Below the pieces are notes generated by a model. That model was not told where the DNA came from. It made no database searches and saw only the letters and a program-made list of their open reading frames with translations. Below, piece after piece: positions 1 to 8,651 of a DNA stretch of 44,485 nucleotides. The DNA is from an uncultured Neglectibacter sp. GTDB taxonomy: Bacteria > Bacillota > Clostridia > Oscillospirales > Acutalibacteraceae. Position 1 is the stretch's first letter; each line of letters opens with the position of its first letter. The stretch covers positions 1-44,485 of the forward strand of contig CANSKS010000020.1 of NCBI GenBank assembly GCA_947647615.1, written 5' to 3'. A program made the translations under genes and the position numbers.

Positions 1-25
1 TATTTCCCCCTTCTAGGGGGTGTAC

Positions 26-50
26 AAACCCCTAGTTTACTAGGGGTTTT
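26..50 (-). terminator. Bidirectional intrinsic terminator
   Basis: A perfect 10-bp inverted repeat (AAACCCCTAG at 26-35 and CTAGGGGTTT at 40-49, loop TTTA) lies just past the stop codon of the Hpt gene. T residues follow on both strands, so it can end the minus-strand Hpt transcript and anything arriving from the left on the plus strand. A second short hairpin, CCCCC-TTCTA-GGGGG, sits at 6-20. Confidence 0.75.
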
Positions 51-60
51 GATTATAGCC

Positions 61-426
61 TCAGCTGTTTTCCTGTTCTTCTAAAAAGCATCGAATGGCG
101 TTGGCCGTGTTTTCGTAAGACTCTTTTACAGGGAGAAGCAGGGAAGAAATATCGGGGGGAAAACCGTTTCGCAGAGCTTCTGTCAAAGCGGAGCTGGCAG
201 TGAAGAGAGAGGTGAATCCCAGGTTTTGTGAAACACCCTTTAGGGTATGAGCAGCTCGAAACGCTTCCTCACCTTTTCCCTCTTCTATAGTGGTCAACAG
301 TTCCTGGAAACTGGGGTCATCTAAAAATTTTATCACGAATTTCTGCACCAGCTTTTCACTGCGCAGACGCCGCAGCACATCTTGGTAATCTGCACCAATG
401 GCGGCATAACACTGTTCCAATGTCAT
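61..426 (-). CDS. Hpt (histidine phosphotransfer) domain protein
   Basis: This is a 121-residue, single-domain, cytoplasmic phosphotransfer protein. The Hpt signature AHTLKG places the phospho-accepting histidine at residue 60, in the expected helical bundle of about 100 residues. The reading frame is open further upstream to 486, but I chose the ATG at 426 because AAAGGAGAT lies at the right distance in front of it and the domain starts there. It is 85 bp downstream of, and co-directional with, the REC-HD-GYP regulator gene, so the pair is probably one transcript. The inferred role is to pass phosphate from a hybrid kinase encoded elsewhere to that regulator. No kinase is present nearby. Confidence 0.85.
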   Translation of the reverse strand: MTLEQCYAAIGADYQDVLRRLRSEKLVQKFVIKFLDDPSFQELLTTIEEGKGEEAFRAAHTLKGVSQNLGFTSLFTASSALTEALRNGFPPDISSLLLPVKESYENTANAIRCFLEEQENS

Positions 427-511
427 AGTACTATCTCCTTTCCCGCAAAACAGAAGCCCACGGTTTTCATCATTTTTAAATATCACATAAAAGTATGATT
501 ATTTGTCATCG

Positions 512-2083
512 TTAAAGATGAGGCCCTCCCGGTTTAACATGGCCGGAATGCTCCTCTTGTATATCAATAATCTTTCCCACCACTCGGGTGTAGTGAGTAA
601 GATTATCCTGGGACCAAAGCCCCCTGGCAATCACCCGGTACCACCGGGGAGACTCCTGGGAGGGAGAGAGCAAGTCCAACTGTACTTCGGGGGAATCTGC
701 TGTAGTTTGATGCAGCGCTTCTATAAGTTTTTGGATATTTGCTTTTCCCAAAAAGGCCTGCTCCTTTTGGTGAGGTTTGGAAATCATCCGCTTCATTCCC
801 AAAACTTGAGAGCCATAATCGGAAAGAATCACCATGTCGGTTTCCACATCATAATCGAAGCGCAACTCTTCCGAATTTGAAGCGAAGAATTGGATTTTTT
901 CCCATTCCTGCTCCATGAGCTGTACGCTGTGCACAGGAGTAGAAATCTCTTGTTCGCGCAGCAGCTCTTCCAAACCACCATGCAGGGGAAGGGCCTCCGG
1001 AGCGGTAGGGTCTTCGTTTACTTGCTGAAGCTCTTGGTACAAGCTATCGGCCACTTCGGAAAGACATTCCAGCAGTAAGGGATGAAACGTGCCGCATTCC
1101 CCATTTGTAATCATTTCAATAGCTTTTTCGTGAGAAAAGGCTTTTTTGTAGCAGCGTTCGCTGGTCAGGGCATCGTAAACGTCGGCCAAAGAAACAATTT
1201 GAGCCGAAATGGGGATTTCTTCTCCCTTTAAACCATCGGGGTACCCTTTTCCATCCCAGCGTTCGTGGTGCCAACGGCAAATTTCATGGGCAGCTTTTAC
1301 CAGAGGCTCCTTCTGGAAGGAGGCAGGCAACGATTCCAGCATGGAGGCACCTACGGCGGAATGGGTTTTCATAATGGCAAATTCCTCTGGGGTAAGCTTG
1401 CCAGGCTTGTTGAGAATCTCTTGTGGAATGGAGATTTTTCCAATATCATGCAGCGCGGCAGCGCTGCTGTAAAGAGAAATATCTGCAGGGCTCAAGGGAT
1501 ACTGGTCTGTTTTTAAGGCCAGGTGGCGACACAGAAATTCGGTGACTGTTTGGATATGAATAACGTGCTGGCCGCTTTCACCATTTCGAAATTCCACAAT
1601 ATGGCTGAGGATTGTGACCATCAGGTTGCTGATCTTTTCCCGTTCGTATACCTGATTAGCCACCATTTGCATTAGCATTTTTTGTTTGCCGTAAAGCATT
1701 AAGGTATTGGTAACTCTTCGCTGGACCATCAGAGCATCGAAAGGCCGCCGAATGTAGTCGGCGACTCCTAACTCATAGGCCCGTTCCATCAAGACAGAAT
1801 CATTTTCTGCCGTAATCATGATGACGGGGATCTGGTGGTTCCAGCCGTGATGATGCATAGCTTCCAATACACCGAAGCCATCCATTTCCGGCATGGTAAT
1901 GTCCAGCAGCAGCAGGTCAATTTCCCCTTCATGTTCCCACAAAGAGGCTACTGCCTCAACACCGTTTACCGCTTCCAGAACGAGGTAATCCTCGCCTAAC
2001 ATATCTTTTAAGATCTCCCGGTTCATTTCTGAATCGTCGGCAATGAGAATTTTCTGCTTAATGGCACTCCTCTTTTCCTTCAT
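512..2083 (-). CDS. Response regulator with HD-GYP domain (probable c-di-GMP phosphodiesterase)
   Basis: This 523-residue cytoplasmic protein has an N-terminal receiver domain (about residues 10-130; acidic pair D16/D17, phospho-acceptor D61 in LLLLDITMPEMDG). A linker helix leads to an HD-GYP domain (about 150-340) with the HD pair at H212/D213 (HDIGK) and an intact GYP at 280-282 (GKGYPDG). HD-GYP enzymes hydrolyse cyclic di-GMP. The C-terminal 120 residues or so (from about 395) look like a PAS-type fold but are divergent, and I cannot name the domain with certainty. The ATG at 2083 is preceded by AAAGGA. A strong promoter lies at 2208-2236, and the Hpt gene follows in the same direction. 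All catalytic motifs appear present. Confidence 0.88.
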   Translation of the reverse strand: MKEKRSAIKQKILIADDSEMNREILKDMLGEDYLVLEAVNGVEAVASLWEHEGEIDLLLLDITMPEMDGFGVLEAMHHHGWNHQIPVIMITAENDSVLMERAYELGVADYIRRPFDALMVQRRVTNTLMLYGKQKMLMQMVANQVYEREKISNLMVTILSHIVEFRNGESGQHVIHIQTVTEFLCRHLALKTDQYPLSPADISLYSSAAALHDIGKISIPQEILNKPGKLTPEEFAIMKTHSAVGASMLESLPASFQKEPLVKAAHEICRWHHERWDGKGYPDGLKGEEIPISAQIVSLADVYDALTSERCYKKAFSHEKAIEMITNGECGTFHPLLLECLSEVADSLYQELQQVNEDPTAPEALPLHGGLEELLREQEISTPVHSVQLMEQEWEKIQFFASNSEELRFDYDVETDMVILSDYGSQVLGMKRMISKPHQKEQAFLGKANIQKLIEALHQTTADSPEVQLDLLSPSQESPRWYRVIARGLWSQDNLTHYTRVVGKIIDIQEEHSGHVKPGGPHL

Positions 2084-2130
2084 AACAGTCAGTCCTTTAC
2101 TCTAAATCTTAAAAGGTGCTTTTCTATCTC

Positions 2131-2186
2131 ACGTTTGAGAAGACAGGTCCCCAGAAATACAAATGGGGAAAAGGGGACGTTTGAGA
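2131..2186 (-). other. Leader of the HD-GYP gene with paired direct repeats
   Basis: In the roughly 115-nt leader between the promoter and the HD-GYP start codon, the 10-mer ACGTTTGAGA (plus-strand sense) occurs at 2131-2140 and again at 2177-2186. Between them GTCCCC (2146-2151) and GGGGAC (2173-2178) form an inverted repeat. It could be a protein-binding site or an RNA hairpin. It does not match the c-di-GMP riboswitch core that I know. Confidence 0.3.
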
Positions 2187-2207
2187 CACACTTGACGATA
2201 CATAAAT

Positions 2208-2236
2208 ATTATAAAGGGAAATACGAAAAGAGGCAA
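2208..2236 (-). promoter_or_regulatory. SigA-type promoter of the HD-GYP/Hpt operon
   Basis: Read on the minus strand, the -35 box is TTGCCT (2231-2236) and the -10 box is a perfect TATAAT (2208-2213), with exactly 17 bp between them. The predicted start near 2200 leaves a leader of about 115 nt. Confidence 0.7.
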
Positions 2237-2392
2237 TAGTTTCTTTTGGCATTTTATTTTTTTTGCATTTTTTAAGGTCGATTTTTCTTATGGTGCTTAT
2301 TTAGCAAAGAAGCTTTCTTAGTAAAATATGGGGTTTGGGTGCAAAGAAAATGCGAAATAATAATTAAAAAGTAATTTTGATTTTTTAAACCT

Positions 2393-2455
2393 CTATGATT
2401 TTTGTTAAAAAACTATGATTTTTATGTTTTTTGGATTTCGAGTTTGTGATAGGAT
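2393..2455 (+). promoter_or_regulatory. Candidate AraC-type operator and promoter of the sugar-transport operon
   Basis: The 11-mer CTATGATTTTT occurs twice (2393-2403 and 2413-2423), spaced 20 bp start to start, about two helical turns. Its downstream copy ends just before the position of a -35 box that is itself poor (TTTTTT at 2427-2432). Then 17 bp later comes an extended -10, TGA-TAGGAT (2447-2455). Direct half-sites abutting a weak -35 are typical of class II activation by AraC-family regulators, and such a regulator is encoded downstream (7153-8649). The surrounding intergenic stretch 2237-2392 is very AT-rich and otherwise shows nothing I recognise. Confidence 0.5.
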
Positions 2456-2518
2456 TTTTTCATACACTAACAGGGGTTAAGTTTCCCTGTTGGGGGAATT
2501 CAAGAAAGGATGAAAAAT

Positions 2519-3898
2519 ATGAAAAACAGAAAGCGCATCGTGCCGGTATTGCTGGTGGTGCTGTTGCTTGCCGGAATACTGGCGGGCTGTGGCGGAGAGA
2601 CAGCGAACAGCTCTCAAAAAGAAAGCAGCACAGCGGCGAAAAGCAGCGGAGAAGAAGGAAGCATTTCTTCAAAGGAAGAAGGTTCTTCTGCGAAGGATAT
2701 CAGTGCTACTGTAGATTTGTGGACCTGGGAGCCTTACGAAAACCAAAAGGCCGTGATTGACGACTTCAACAAGGAGTATCCAAACATTACGTTGGAGTTC
2801 ACCACGGTAAGTTCTGCAGATATGCCTATGAAGCTGCAAACCGCTTTGGCTTCCGATTCCGACATTCCCGATGCCGTATGGTGCGAAATTTCCAACCGTG
2901 GCAAAATGATGGCCCTGGATTGCTGGGAAGATCTTTCCCAAGCGCCCTATAATCTGGACAAAAGCCAAATGTTAGACTACCAGATCCCGCTTTCCGAAAC
3001 TCCCAGCGGTAAGCTGGCGGGCATTGAGGTTTCTACCCCTGTAGCCGGCCTGGCTTATAAGCGGGATTTGGCCAAAGAATATTTGGGAACCGATGACCCC
3101 GAGGAGTTGGCAGAAAAAATTAAAACTTGGGATGACATGCTGAAAATTGGCCAGGAAGTGGTAGAAAAGTCGGGAGGTCAGGTGAAGCTTTTCACTTCCG
3201 CCAACCAGCCTTTTAACATTATCAAGGGCCAGAACCAGGAACCCTACATTATTGGAAACAAATTAAATTTAAAAGCATCCTTAGGTGATGCTTTTGACAC
3301 AGTAATCGCTATGCAGAAGTCCGGAATTGTAGATACCATCGAAAGCGGTACGCCTGCCTTGGATGCGGCTTACGCCGGAAAGAACCATATTTTCTTTGGC
3401 TGTCCCACCTGGGCTCCCACCTGGGAAATCAAGGCCAAAGACCCTGACGGCAGCGGCAACTGGGGATTGATGCTTCCTCCGGGAGGCGGCTATATGAACG
3501 GCGGCACTGTGGTGGCTATTCCTCAAAAAGCAGAAGACAAAGAGGCCTCTTTTGCTTATTTGAATTGGTGCTATTTCACCGTTGAAGGAGCTGTGTCCAA
3601 CAGGGATCATTTGGATTACATGTCTTGCTACAAGCCGGTTTATGAAGACAAAGAATTCTACAGCGTAGAAGATGACTTTTTTGCTGGACAGAACGTTTTA
3701 CAGACTTATGCCCAAGTGATTATCCCTAACACCAAGGTGCCCCGGCAAGTACACCAATACGATATTGAGGTGTCAGATGCTACGAATATTGCTCTAAAGA
3801 CTGTAGGTGACAGCAAAGGCGAGGTCACTACCGACCAACTGCTACAGGATATTACCAAGGAAGTTTTGAACAAGGTTCCCGAGCTGGAAGCGGAATAA
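2519..3898 (+). CDS. Sugar ABC transporter, lipoprotein substrate-binding protein
   Basis: This family 1 extracellular solute-binding protein (459 residues) captures a carbohydrate outside the membrane for the two permeases downstream. The N-terminus is a lipoprotein signal: basic MKNRKR, a hydrophobic stretch and the lipobox ILAGC with the lipid-carrying cysteine at residue 24. A Ser/Glu/Lys-rich flexible linker follows to about residue 62, then the two-lobed binding domain beginning around VDLWTWEPYENQKAV. An in-frame ATG at 2510 overlaps the ribosome-binding site AGAAAGGA (2503-2510), so the second ATG at 2519, eight bases after that site, is the better start. The substrate cannot be read from sequence. 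Confidence 0.9.
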   Translation: MKNRKRIVPVLLVVLLLAGILAGCGGETANSSQKESSTAAKSSGEEGSISSKEEGSSAKDISATVDLWTWEPYENQKAVIDDFNKEYPNITLEFTTVSSADMPMKLQTALASDSDIPDAVWCEISNRGKMMALDCWEDLSQAPYNLDKSQMLDYQIPLSETPSGKLAGIEVSTPVAGLAYKRDLAKEYLGTDDPEELAEKIKTWDDMLKIGQEVVEKSGGQVKLFTSANQPFNIIKGQNQEPYIIGNKLNLKASLGDAFDTVIAMQKSGIVDTIESGTPALDAAYAGKNHIFFGCPTWAPTWEIKAKDPDGSGNWGLMLPPGGGYMNGGTVVAIPQKAEDKEASFAYLNWCYFTVEGAVSNRDHLDYMSCYKPVYEDKEFYSVEDDFFAGQNVLQTYAQVIIPNTKVPRQVHQYDIEVSDATNIALKTVGDSKGEVTTDQLLQDITKEVLNKVPELEAE

Positions 3899-3908
3899 AT
3901 CAGTTGAG

Positions 3909-3942
3909 GGCTGCCGCGTTCGCCGCGGCAGCCTTCTTCCTT
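3909..3942 (+). terminator. Stable intercistronic hairpin after the binding-protein gene
   Basis: A perfect 10-bp GC-rich stem (GGCTGCCGCG at 3909-3918, CGCGGCAGCC at 3924-3933, loop TTCGC) is followed only by a weak T-rich run (TTCTTCCTT). This is probably a partial terminator or 3'-end stabiliser that keeps binding protein in excess over the permeases, a common arrangement in sugar ABC operons. Confidence 0.6.
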
Positions 3943-3985
3943 GCCGAAGCCTCCCTGGGGCGCTAAGAAAGGAAGTTACCATGAC

Positions 3986-4888
3986 ATGAAAAAGAACAGG
4001 CTTGACAAAGCGTACCCTTACCTTTTTATTCTGCCCTTTTTCCTAATTTTCATCGCGTTTAATTTGTTTCCCATCCTCTATTCTTTCGCCATAAGCCTGA
4101 CGAAATGGGATGGAGTAAATCCCAGTGTTTTTGTAGGATTGGAAAATTACATTCGGCTGTTTACCGCCGACCCTCTTTTTTATCAGAGCATTCTCAACAC
4201 AGTGATCCTCATCGCAGTGGCTATTCCTCTTCAGCTTGCTATGGGGCTGTTGATGGCTGTACTTTTAAAAGACTTTTTCTCTAAGTCCCGAGGCTTTTTT
4301 CAATTTGTGAACTACACACCCAATATCACTACCCCGGTAGCGGTTGGCCTGGTGTTTGCCATTTTGTTTGATACCCGCATTGGCACTGTAAACCGGATTT
4401 TAATGGCCCTTGGGATTACAGGGGATTATATCGATTGGCTGGGCCAGCCGGTACCGGCAATGGCGGTGGTAATTTTACTTTTGGTATGGAAATATTTCGG
4501 CTATATTATGGTGATGTTTCTCGCGGGGCTTTCCGGAATTCCCGACGAGCTGTACGAGGCGGCCTCTATCGACGGCGCCGGTTGGTGGAAACGGTTTACC
4601 CACATTACCATACCCATGCTGAAAAACACTTTTGTGTTCCTTGTGACCACCAGCCTTATCAGCGGGCTACAGCTTTTTGCGGAGCCCCAGCTGCTGTTTT
4701 CCCGCGGGGGAGGCGGAGTGGTAGGGGGCCCGGGAAGAAGCTGCCTTACCGTGATATGGCACATGTATGACACCGCGTTTAAGCGGTTCGAGTTCGGCTA
4801 CGGTGCCGCCATTGCCTATGGCCTGTTCCTGATCATTCTGGTGCTTTCTTCCGGCTCCATTAAAAATATTGTGAAGGAAGAAGATTGA
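3986..4888 (+). CDS. Sugar ABC transporter permease, MalF/UgpA type
   Basis: This 300-residue integral membrane protein has six or so hydrophobic segments and the cytoplasmic ATPase-docking loop EAASIDGAGWWKRFTHITIP, the EAA motif of binding-protein-dependent permeases. It pairs with the next gene to form the membrane channel. I chose the ATG at 3986 (AAAGGAAG ten bases upstream). An out-of-frame ATG at 3981 opens a two-codon ORF (Met-Thr-stop) overlapping it, which is probably meaningless. Homology to the family begins at the MKKNRLDKAYPYLF segment, so the open frame further upstream is not needed. Confidence 0.9.
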   Translation: MKKNRLDKAYPYLFILPFFLIFIAFNLFPILYSFAISLTKWDGVNPSVFVGLENYIRLFTADPLFYQSILNTVILIAVAIPLQLAMGLLMAVLLKDFFSKSRGFFQFVNYTPNITTPVAVGLVFAILFDTRIGTVNRILMALGITGDYIDWLGQPVPAMAVVILLLVWKYFGYIMVMFLAGLSGIPDELYEAASIDGAGWWKRFTHITIPMLKNTFVFLVTTSLISGLQLFAEPQLLFSRGGGGVVGGPGRSCLTVIWHMYDTAFKRFEFGYGAAIAYGLFLIILVLSSGSIKNIVKEED

Positions 4889-5712
4889 TGATAAAGCGGT
4901 TTTCCCTTTCAAAAGCTTTGGTGTGGGCCGTTGTAATCTTGATCTCTTTGGTCACACTGTTCCCCTTTTACGTCATGATCATCATGAGCACCTACGTTTC
5001 GGAAGACATTATGGTTTCTTTGCAGCTCTTTCCCGGAAATTATTTGTTGGAAAATTTAAAAACAGTGTTTGCCACAGATTTTCTGCGCTTCTATTGGAAC
5101 AGTACTTATGTGGCTGTAATAGCCACCCTGGGGGGAGTTTTGGTGAGCTCTATGGCAGGCTTTGCTTTTGCAAAGTACCGTTTTAAGGGCAGAAAAGTTT
5201 TGTTCGGGATCGTACTGGCCACTTTGATGATCCCTTCCCAGTTGGGACTGGTAGGCCTCGTGATGCAGCTGAAAGGCATGAAGCTGATGAACACCCATTT
5301 CGCGCTTATCGTGCCGCCTATGGCCAATGCCTTTTACGTATTCTGGATGACGCAGTACATGAAAGGCTCGGTTCCCACCGAGATATTGGAAAGCGCCAGA
5401 ATAGATGGCTGCAACGATTTCCGCGCTTTTTTCCGAATTGTGTTTCCCATTATCCGTCCGGCCACGATCACGGTATTTTTACTTTCGTTTTTAGGCTCTT
5501 GGAACAACTATCTTACTCCCTTGGTAGTGCTCAATAAGGAAAAGCTTTATACTATCCCTATGGCTATCACGTTATTCAGCACTACCTACCGCAACGATTA
5601 TGCGGCCAGTATTCTGGCCCTTACCTTAGCTACCTTGCCTATTATCGTCATTTTTGCCTTTGGCTCTAAATATCTTATTCAAGGCATGGTGGCGGGAAGC
5701 GTAAAGGGATGA
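4888..5712 (+). CDS. Sugar ABC transporter permease, MalG/UgpE type
   Basis: This is the second, 274-residue membrane subunit of the importer. It has about six transmembrane segments and the EAA loop ESARIDGCNDFRAFFRIVFP. Its ATG overlaps the stop of the first permease by one base (TGATG), with AAGGAAG upstream, so the two are translationally coupled. No ATP-binding subunit is encoded in the operon. In Firmicutes such CUT1-type importers commonly share one ATPase (MsmK/MsmX type) encoded elsewhere, which I assume here. Confidence 0.9.
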   Translation: MIKRFSLSKALVWAVVILISLVTLFPFYVMIIMSTYVSEDIMVSLQLFPGNYLLENLKTVFATDFLRFYWNSTYVAVIATLGGVLVSSMAGFAFAKYRFKGRKVLFGIVLATLMIPSQLGLVGLVMQLKGMKLMNTHFALIVPPMANAFYVFWMTQYMKGSVPTEILESARIDGCNDFRAFFRIVFPIIRPATITVFLLSFLGSWNNYLTPLVVLNKEKLYTIPMAITLFSTTYRNDYAASILALTLATLPIIVIFAFGSKYLIQGMVAGSVKG

Positions 5713-5801
5713 TGTGGAGAAAATAAAAAATTATAGAAAGGAAAGCCTAGTCGGCAAGACCAGAATCACAGGTTTTGTAGTATAGGGTGATGGTGATTTT
5801 G

Positions 5802-7013
5802 ATGGATCACGACCGCGAAATTTTACGGAGACTGGCCCATGAAGTGGCGGAGATCGCAGCTTCCGACCGCATGCAGAAGCTGAAGGAGGAGTGGCGGCAG
5901 CACAATGCCCTTAAAAGCCGCCGCCCCATGATTTGTGTTTCCCCGGAGGGAAGCTGGGTGGAGATTCTTACCGAGCAAGACCTTCAATGCGAAGACTCGC
6001 TGCTGCGCTCTTTTGAATATAAGCTCCGGCAGAAAATTTACTGGGCCAAAGAAATTGGGGATGACACCCCTGTTTCTGAATTTTTTAATGTGCCATATGT
6101 GACCAGTCGGTCTTTTTACTTAGAAGGAGCCGGCAGCAACGAGGTGCGGGTGGAAGAAAGAGGCAGCTTCCATTATCAGCGTCTAATCACAGACCTGGAT
6201 GAGGGCATGAAAAAGCTGAAGTTCCGAAAGGTGACCTTTCATAAAGAGGAGAGTTTCCGACAGCTAGAGGCCGCAGAGGAGGCGTTTGGCGACCTGCTGA
6301 AGGTGCGCCATCGCGGAGTTTTTTGGTGGACGCTCGGTATTACGGCCGAGGTGATCAAACTGATTGGCTTGGAAGAAATGATGCTCTTCATGTTGGATGA
6401 TCCGGAGGGAATGCACCGTCTAATGGGATGGTTCCGGGACGAACACAAAAACCTGATGGATCAATATGAGAAGCTGGGAATCCTTACCCTGAATAATGAG
6501 GATGATTTGGTGGCTTCCGGCGGCATTGGTTATACCGATGAGCTTTCCCAAAAAGGCAAGGAGATTTCTTATGAAGACCTTTGGGGGTTTGCGGAAAGCC
6601 AGGAAACGGTAGGAATCTCCCCGCAGATGTTTGGCGAGTTCGTATTCCCCTATCAGCTTCCCCTGCTGGAACGGTTTGGCCTGAATTGTTATGGATGCTG
6701 CGAGCCGGTGGAAGCCCGATGGGAGTGGATCAAAACAATTCCCCGTCTGCGGCGCCTCTCTGTTTCTCCATGGAGCGACCAGCGCGTCATGAAAGAGATT
6801 TTGGGGAAGAATTATATTTTCAGCCGGAAGCCAAATCCCGCCTATGTATGTGGCGGTTTTATAGAAGAGGAAATTCGGAAGGATTTAAAAGAGACCCTTT
6901 CTATGGCGGCAGATCTCCAGTTGGAGATTATTCTCAAAGACACTCATACAGTAGAAGGGCATCCTGAGCGTTTCCGAAAGTGGGTGGAGATCGCCAGGAG
7001 CCTTGCAGAATGA
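5802..7013 (+). CDS. Uroporphyrinogen-decarboxylase-like (URO-D superfamily) protein, function unknown
   Basis: This 403-residue cytoplasmic protein resembles the URO-D/corrinoid methyltransferase superfamily in its later part (TIM-barrel-like spacing, C-terminal half with CYGCCEPVEARWEW at 296-309 and KDTHTVEGHPERF near the end). Cys296/299/300 and the late histidines could bind zinc as in MtaA/MtbA-type methyltransferases, but I cannot align the full metal site, so the activity is unassigned. It is not a housekeeping HemE: the sequence is longer and divergent, and it sits in a sugar-transport operon 89 bp after the second permease. GTG (5787) and ATG (5790) are alternative starts. ATG 5802 was chosen because a GGTGA Shine-Dalgarno match lies just upstream. 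A terminator follows at 7021. Confidence 0.6.
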   Translation: MDHDREILRRLAHEVAEIAASDRMQKLKEEWRQHNALKSRRPMICVSPEGSWVEILTEQDLQCEDSLLRSFEYKLRQKIYWAKEIGDDTPVSEFFNVPYVTSRSFYLEGAGSNEVRVEERGSFHYQRLITDLDEGMKKLKFRKVTFHKEESFRQLEAAEEAFGDLLKVRHRGVFWWTLGITAEVIKLIGLEEMMLFMLDDPEGMHRLMGWFRDEHKNLMDQYEKLGILTLNNEDDLVASGGIGYTDELSQKGKEISYEDLWGFAESQETVGISPQMFGEFVFPYQLPLLERFGLNCYGCCEPVEARWEWIKTIPRLRRLSVSPWSDQRVMKEILGKNYIFSRKPNPAYVCGGFIEEEIRKDLKETLSMAADLQLEIILKDTHTVEGHPERFRKWVEIARSLAE

Positions 7014-7020
7014 ATTTGCA

Positions 7021-7068
7021 CTGCCGTTTCTTAATTCCGGTTTCAGGAAGCGGCAGCCTTTCTTTGTC
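7021..7068 (+). terminator. Intrinsic terminator after the URO-D-like gene
   Basis: A 12-bp stem with two G-U pairs (7021-7032 with 7045-7056) is followed by the T-rich run CCTTTCTTTGTCTT. It separates the transport operon from the two-component genes. Confidence 0.55.
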
Positions 7069-7152
7069 TTCAAAAAAGATGCGGAACTGCTTTTCACAGC
7101 ATCCCACATCCGGACCGGCCACTATTTCAGTTTTTGAAAAGGGGAGGGTTTT

Positions 7153-8649
7153 ATGGGAGATCAGATCGGTGTCATGATCGTAGATGATGAATATATTGTG
7201 CGGGAAGATATGAGGGCTATTGTCGATTGGGAAAAGCTGGGGTTTCGCATCCTGTGCGAGGCCACCAACGGGAGGCAGGGGTTAGAGCTTTTTCTTTCCT
7301 GCCGGCCAAAGCTTGTAATCACAGATATCAAAATGCCTGTGATGGATGGGCTGGAGATGGCAGAAGCCATTTTAAAAACCGCTCCGGAAACGAAATTCAT
7401 CCTGCTTACCGCTTATGATGAATTCGACTTTGCCAGGGCAGCCATGCGGCTTGGCATTACGCAATACCTGCTAAAACACGAAATAGATTCCGAAACTATG
7501 GAAGAGCTTCTGAAAAAGATTTCGGACCAAAGCAGCGAAGAAGACCAGACCAGTTGGGAAGGAGCCGCCCTTTGCGCGCGGGATTTGATCTTGGGAGCTG
7601 TTCCCCAGGAAAACGGGAGAAAAGCATTGGAGAAAATGGTAAAAGAGGGATTTCTATCTCTGGTACTTTTTCAAGGAGGTAAACGACTTTCTCAGCAGGA
7701 ACGCAGAGAACTGATGACGCGAAAAGAAGAGCGAATGAAAGCGGTTCCTATTATGGCGGACCAGGAAATATATACCGTGCTTTTTGCTTTTCAAACTCCC
7801 AGTGAGTTGGCATACTATCACAGCATTTCCCAATACATCAGCCAGGTAATGGCCGGTTTGGGAGGGCAAGGCGCCCAAGCCGATGTGGCAGTTAGCGAAA
7901 GATGGAAAGACCTGCAGTCTGTCAAAAGCGGGTACCGGCGAACTCTGGCTTCGTTGGAAACGGCAGTATTTCAGAAGGAACACGGCAGAATTATCCGGGG
8001 CGAGATAACCCTTTGCAGGGAAATCGACTATGTAGGCCTTTATGAATTTATTATGCTGATGAAAACCTGCCTGGCTAACAGATCCTATGACAGAGTTTAC
8101 CAGGAATGTAGGGAATATGTATTGCAGGAGTGCCTGCCGGAAAAGAAAGTGGATCAGTTCCGAATATGGCGTACTTTTTTGATCGGCATGCTGGAAGAGC
8201 ACAACAGCGCGCTACAGTATGTAGAACCCTTTCAACTGGTTCATGTCAAATGTGAAAGCGATACGGTTTTCGATTTTTTAGAAAAGCTCCAGGAACTGCT
8301 AAAGCTTTTTGCTGCGGCGAGCGGGAAAGATTTCAGCAAAAACATCCGACGGGCGGTGGCCTATATCAACGAGCATTATACGGAAAACATCACCCTGGAA
8401 GAAGTGGCGGATGTGCTGGGCATGAACGCCATGTATACCGGCCAGATTTTTAAAAAGGAGATGGGGATCTCCTTTAAGCAGTATTTGGCCGAGCTTCGGG
8501 TGGAAAAGGCAAAAGGGCTGTTGCGTTCCGGAAATTACAAGATTTATCAGGTAGGAGAAATGGTAGGATACCAGAGCACCCAATATTTTTGCAGCGTCTT
8601 CAAAAAGCTCACCGGAGTCAGCCCGGCGGAATATGAAAAGCAGGCTTAA
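7153..8649 (+). CDS. YesN-type response regulator with AraC DNA-binding domain
   Basis: This 498-residue regulator has an N-terminal receiver domain with acidic residues near the start (VDDE) and the phospho-acceptor D58 in ITDIKMPVMDG. A middle region of about 260 residues lacks clear motifs. The C-terminal AraC/XylS domain (about 395-498) has two helix-turn-helix units, including ITLEEVADVLGMNAMYTGQI and the family signature VGYQSTQYFCSVFKKLTGVSP. It is partnered with the kinase gene starting two bases after its stop. The likely target is the transport operon upstream, where paired 11-mers precede the promoter. The start ATG has a good GGGAGG site. Confidence 0.9.
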   Translation: MGDQIGVMIVDDEYIVREDMRAIVDWEKLGFRILCEATNGRQGLELFLSCRPKLVITDIKMPVMDGLEMAEAILKTAPETKFILLTAYDEFDFARAAMRLGITQYLLKHEIDSETMEELLKKISDQSSEEDQTSWEGAALCARDLILGAVPQENGRKALEKMVKEGFLSLVLFQGGKRLSQQERRELMTRKEERMKAVPIMADQEIYTVLFAFQTPSELAYYHSISQYISQVMAGLGGQGAQADVAVSERWKDLQSVKSGYRRTLASLETAVFQKEHGRIIRGEITLCREIDYVGLYEFIMLMKTCLANRSYDRVYQECREYVLQECLPEKKVDQFRIWRTFLIGMLEEHNSALQYVEPFQLVHVKCESDTVFDFLEKLQELLKLFAAASGKDFSKNIRRAVAYINEHYTENITLEEVADVLGMNAMYTGQIFKKEMGISFKQYLAELRVEKAKGLLRSGNYKIYQVGEMVGYQSTQYFCSVFKKLTGVSPAEYEKQA

Positions 8650-8651
8650 TT

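Noticed and set aside
3981-3989. Two-codon ORF (ATG-ACA-TGA) overlapping the first permease start
   Set aside because: Too short to call a gene; probably a chance ATG, although it might slightly tune initiation.
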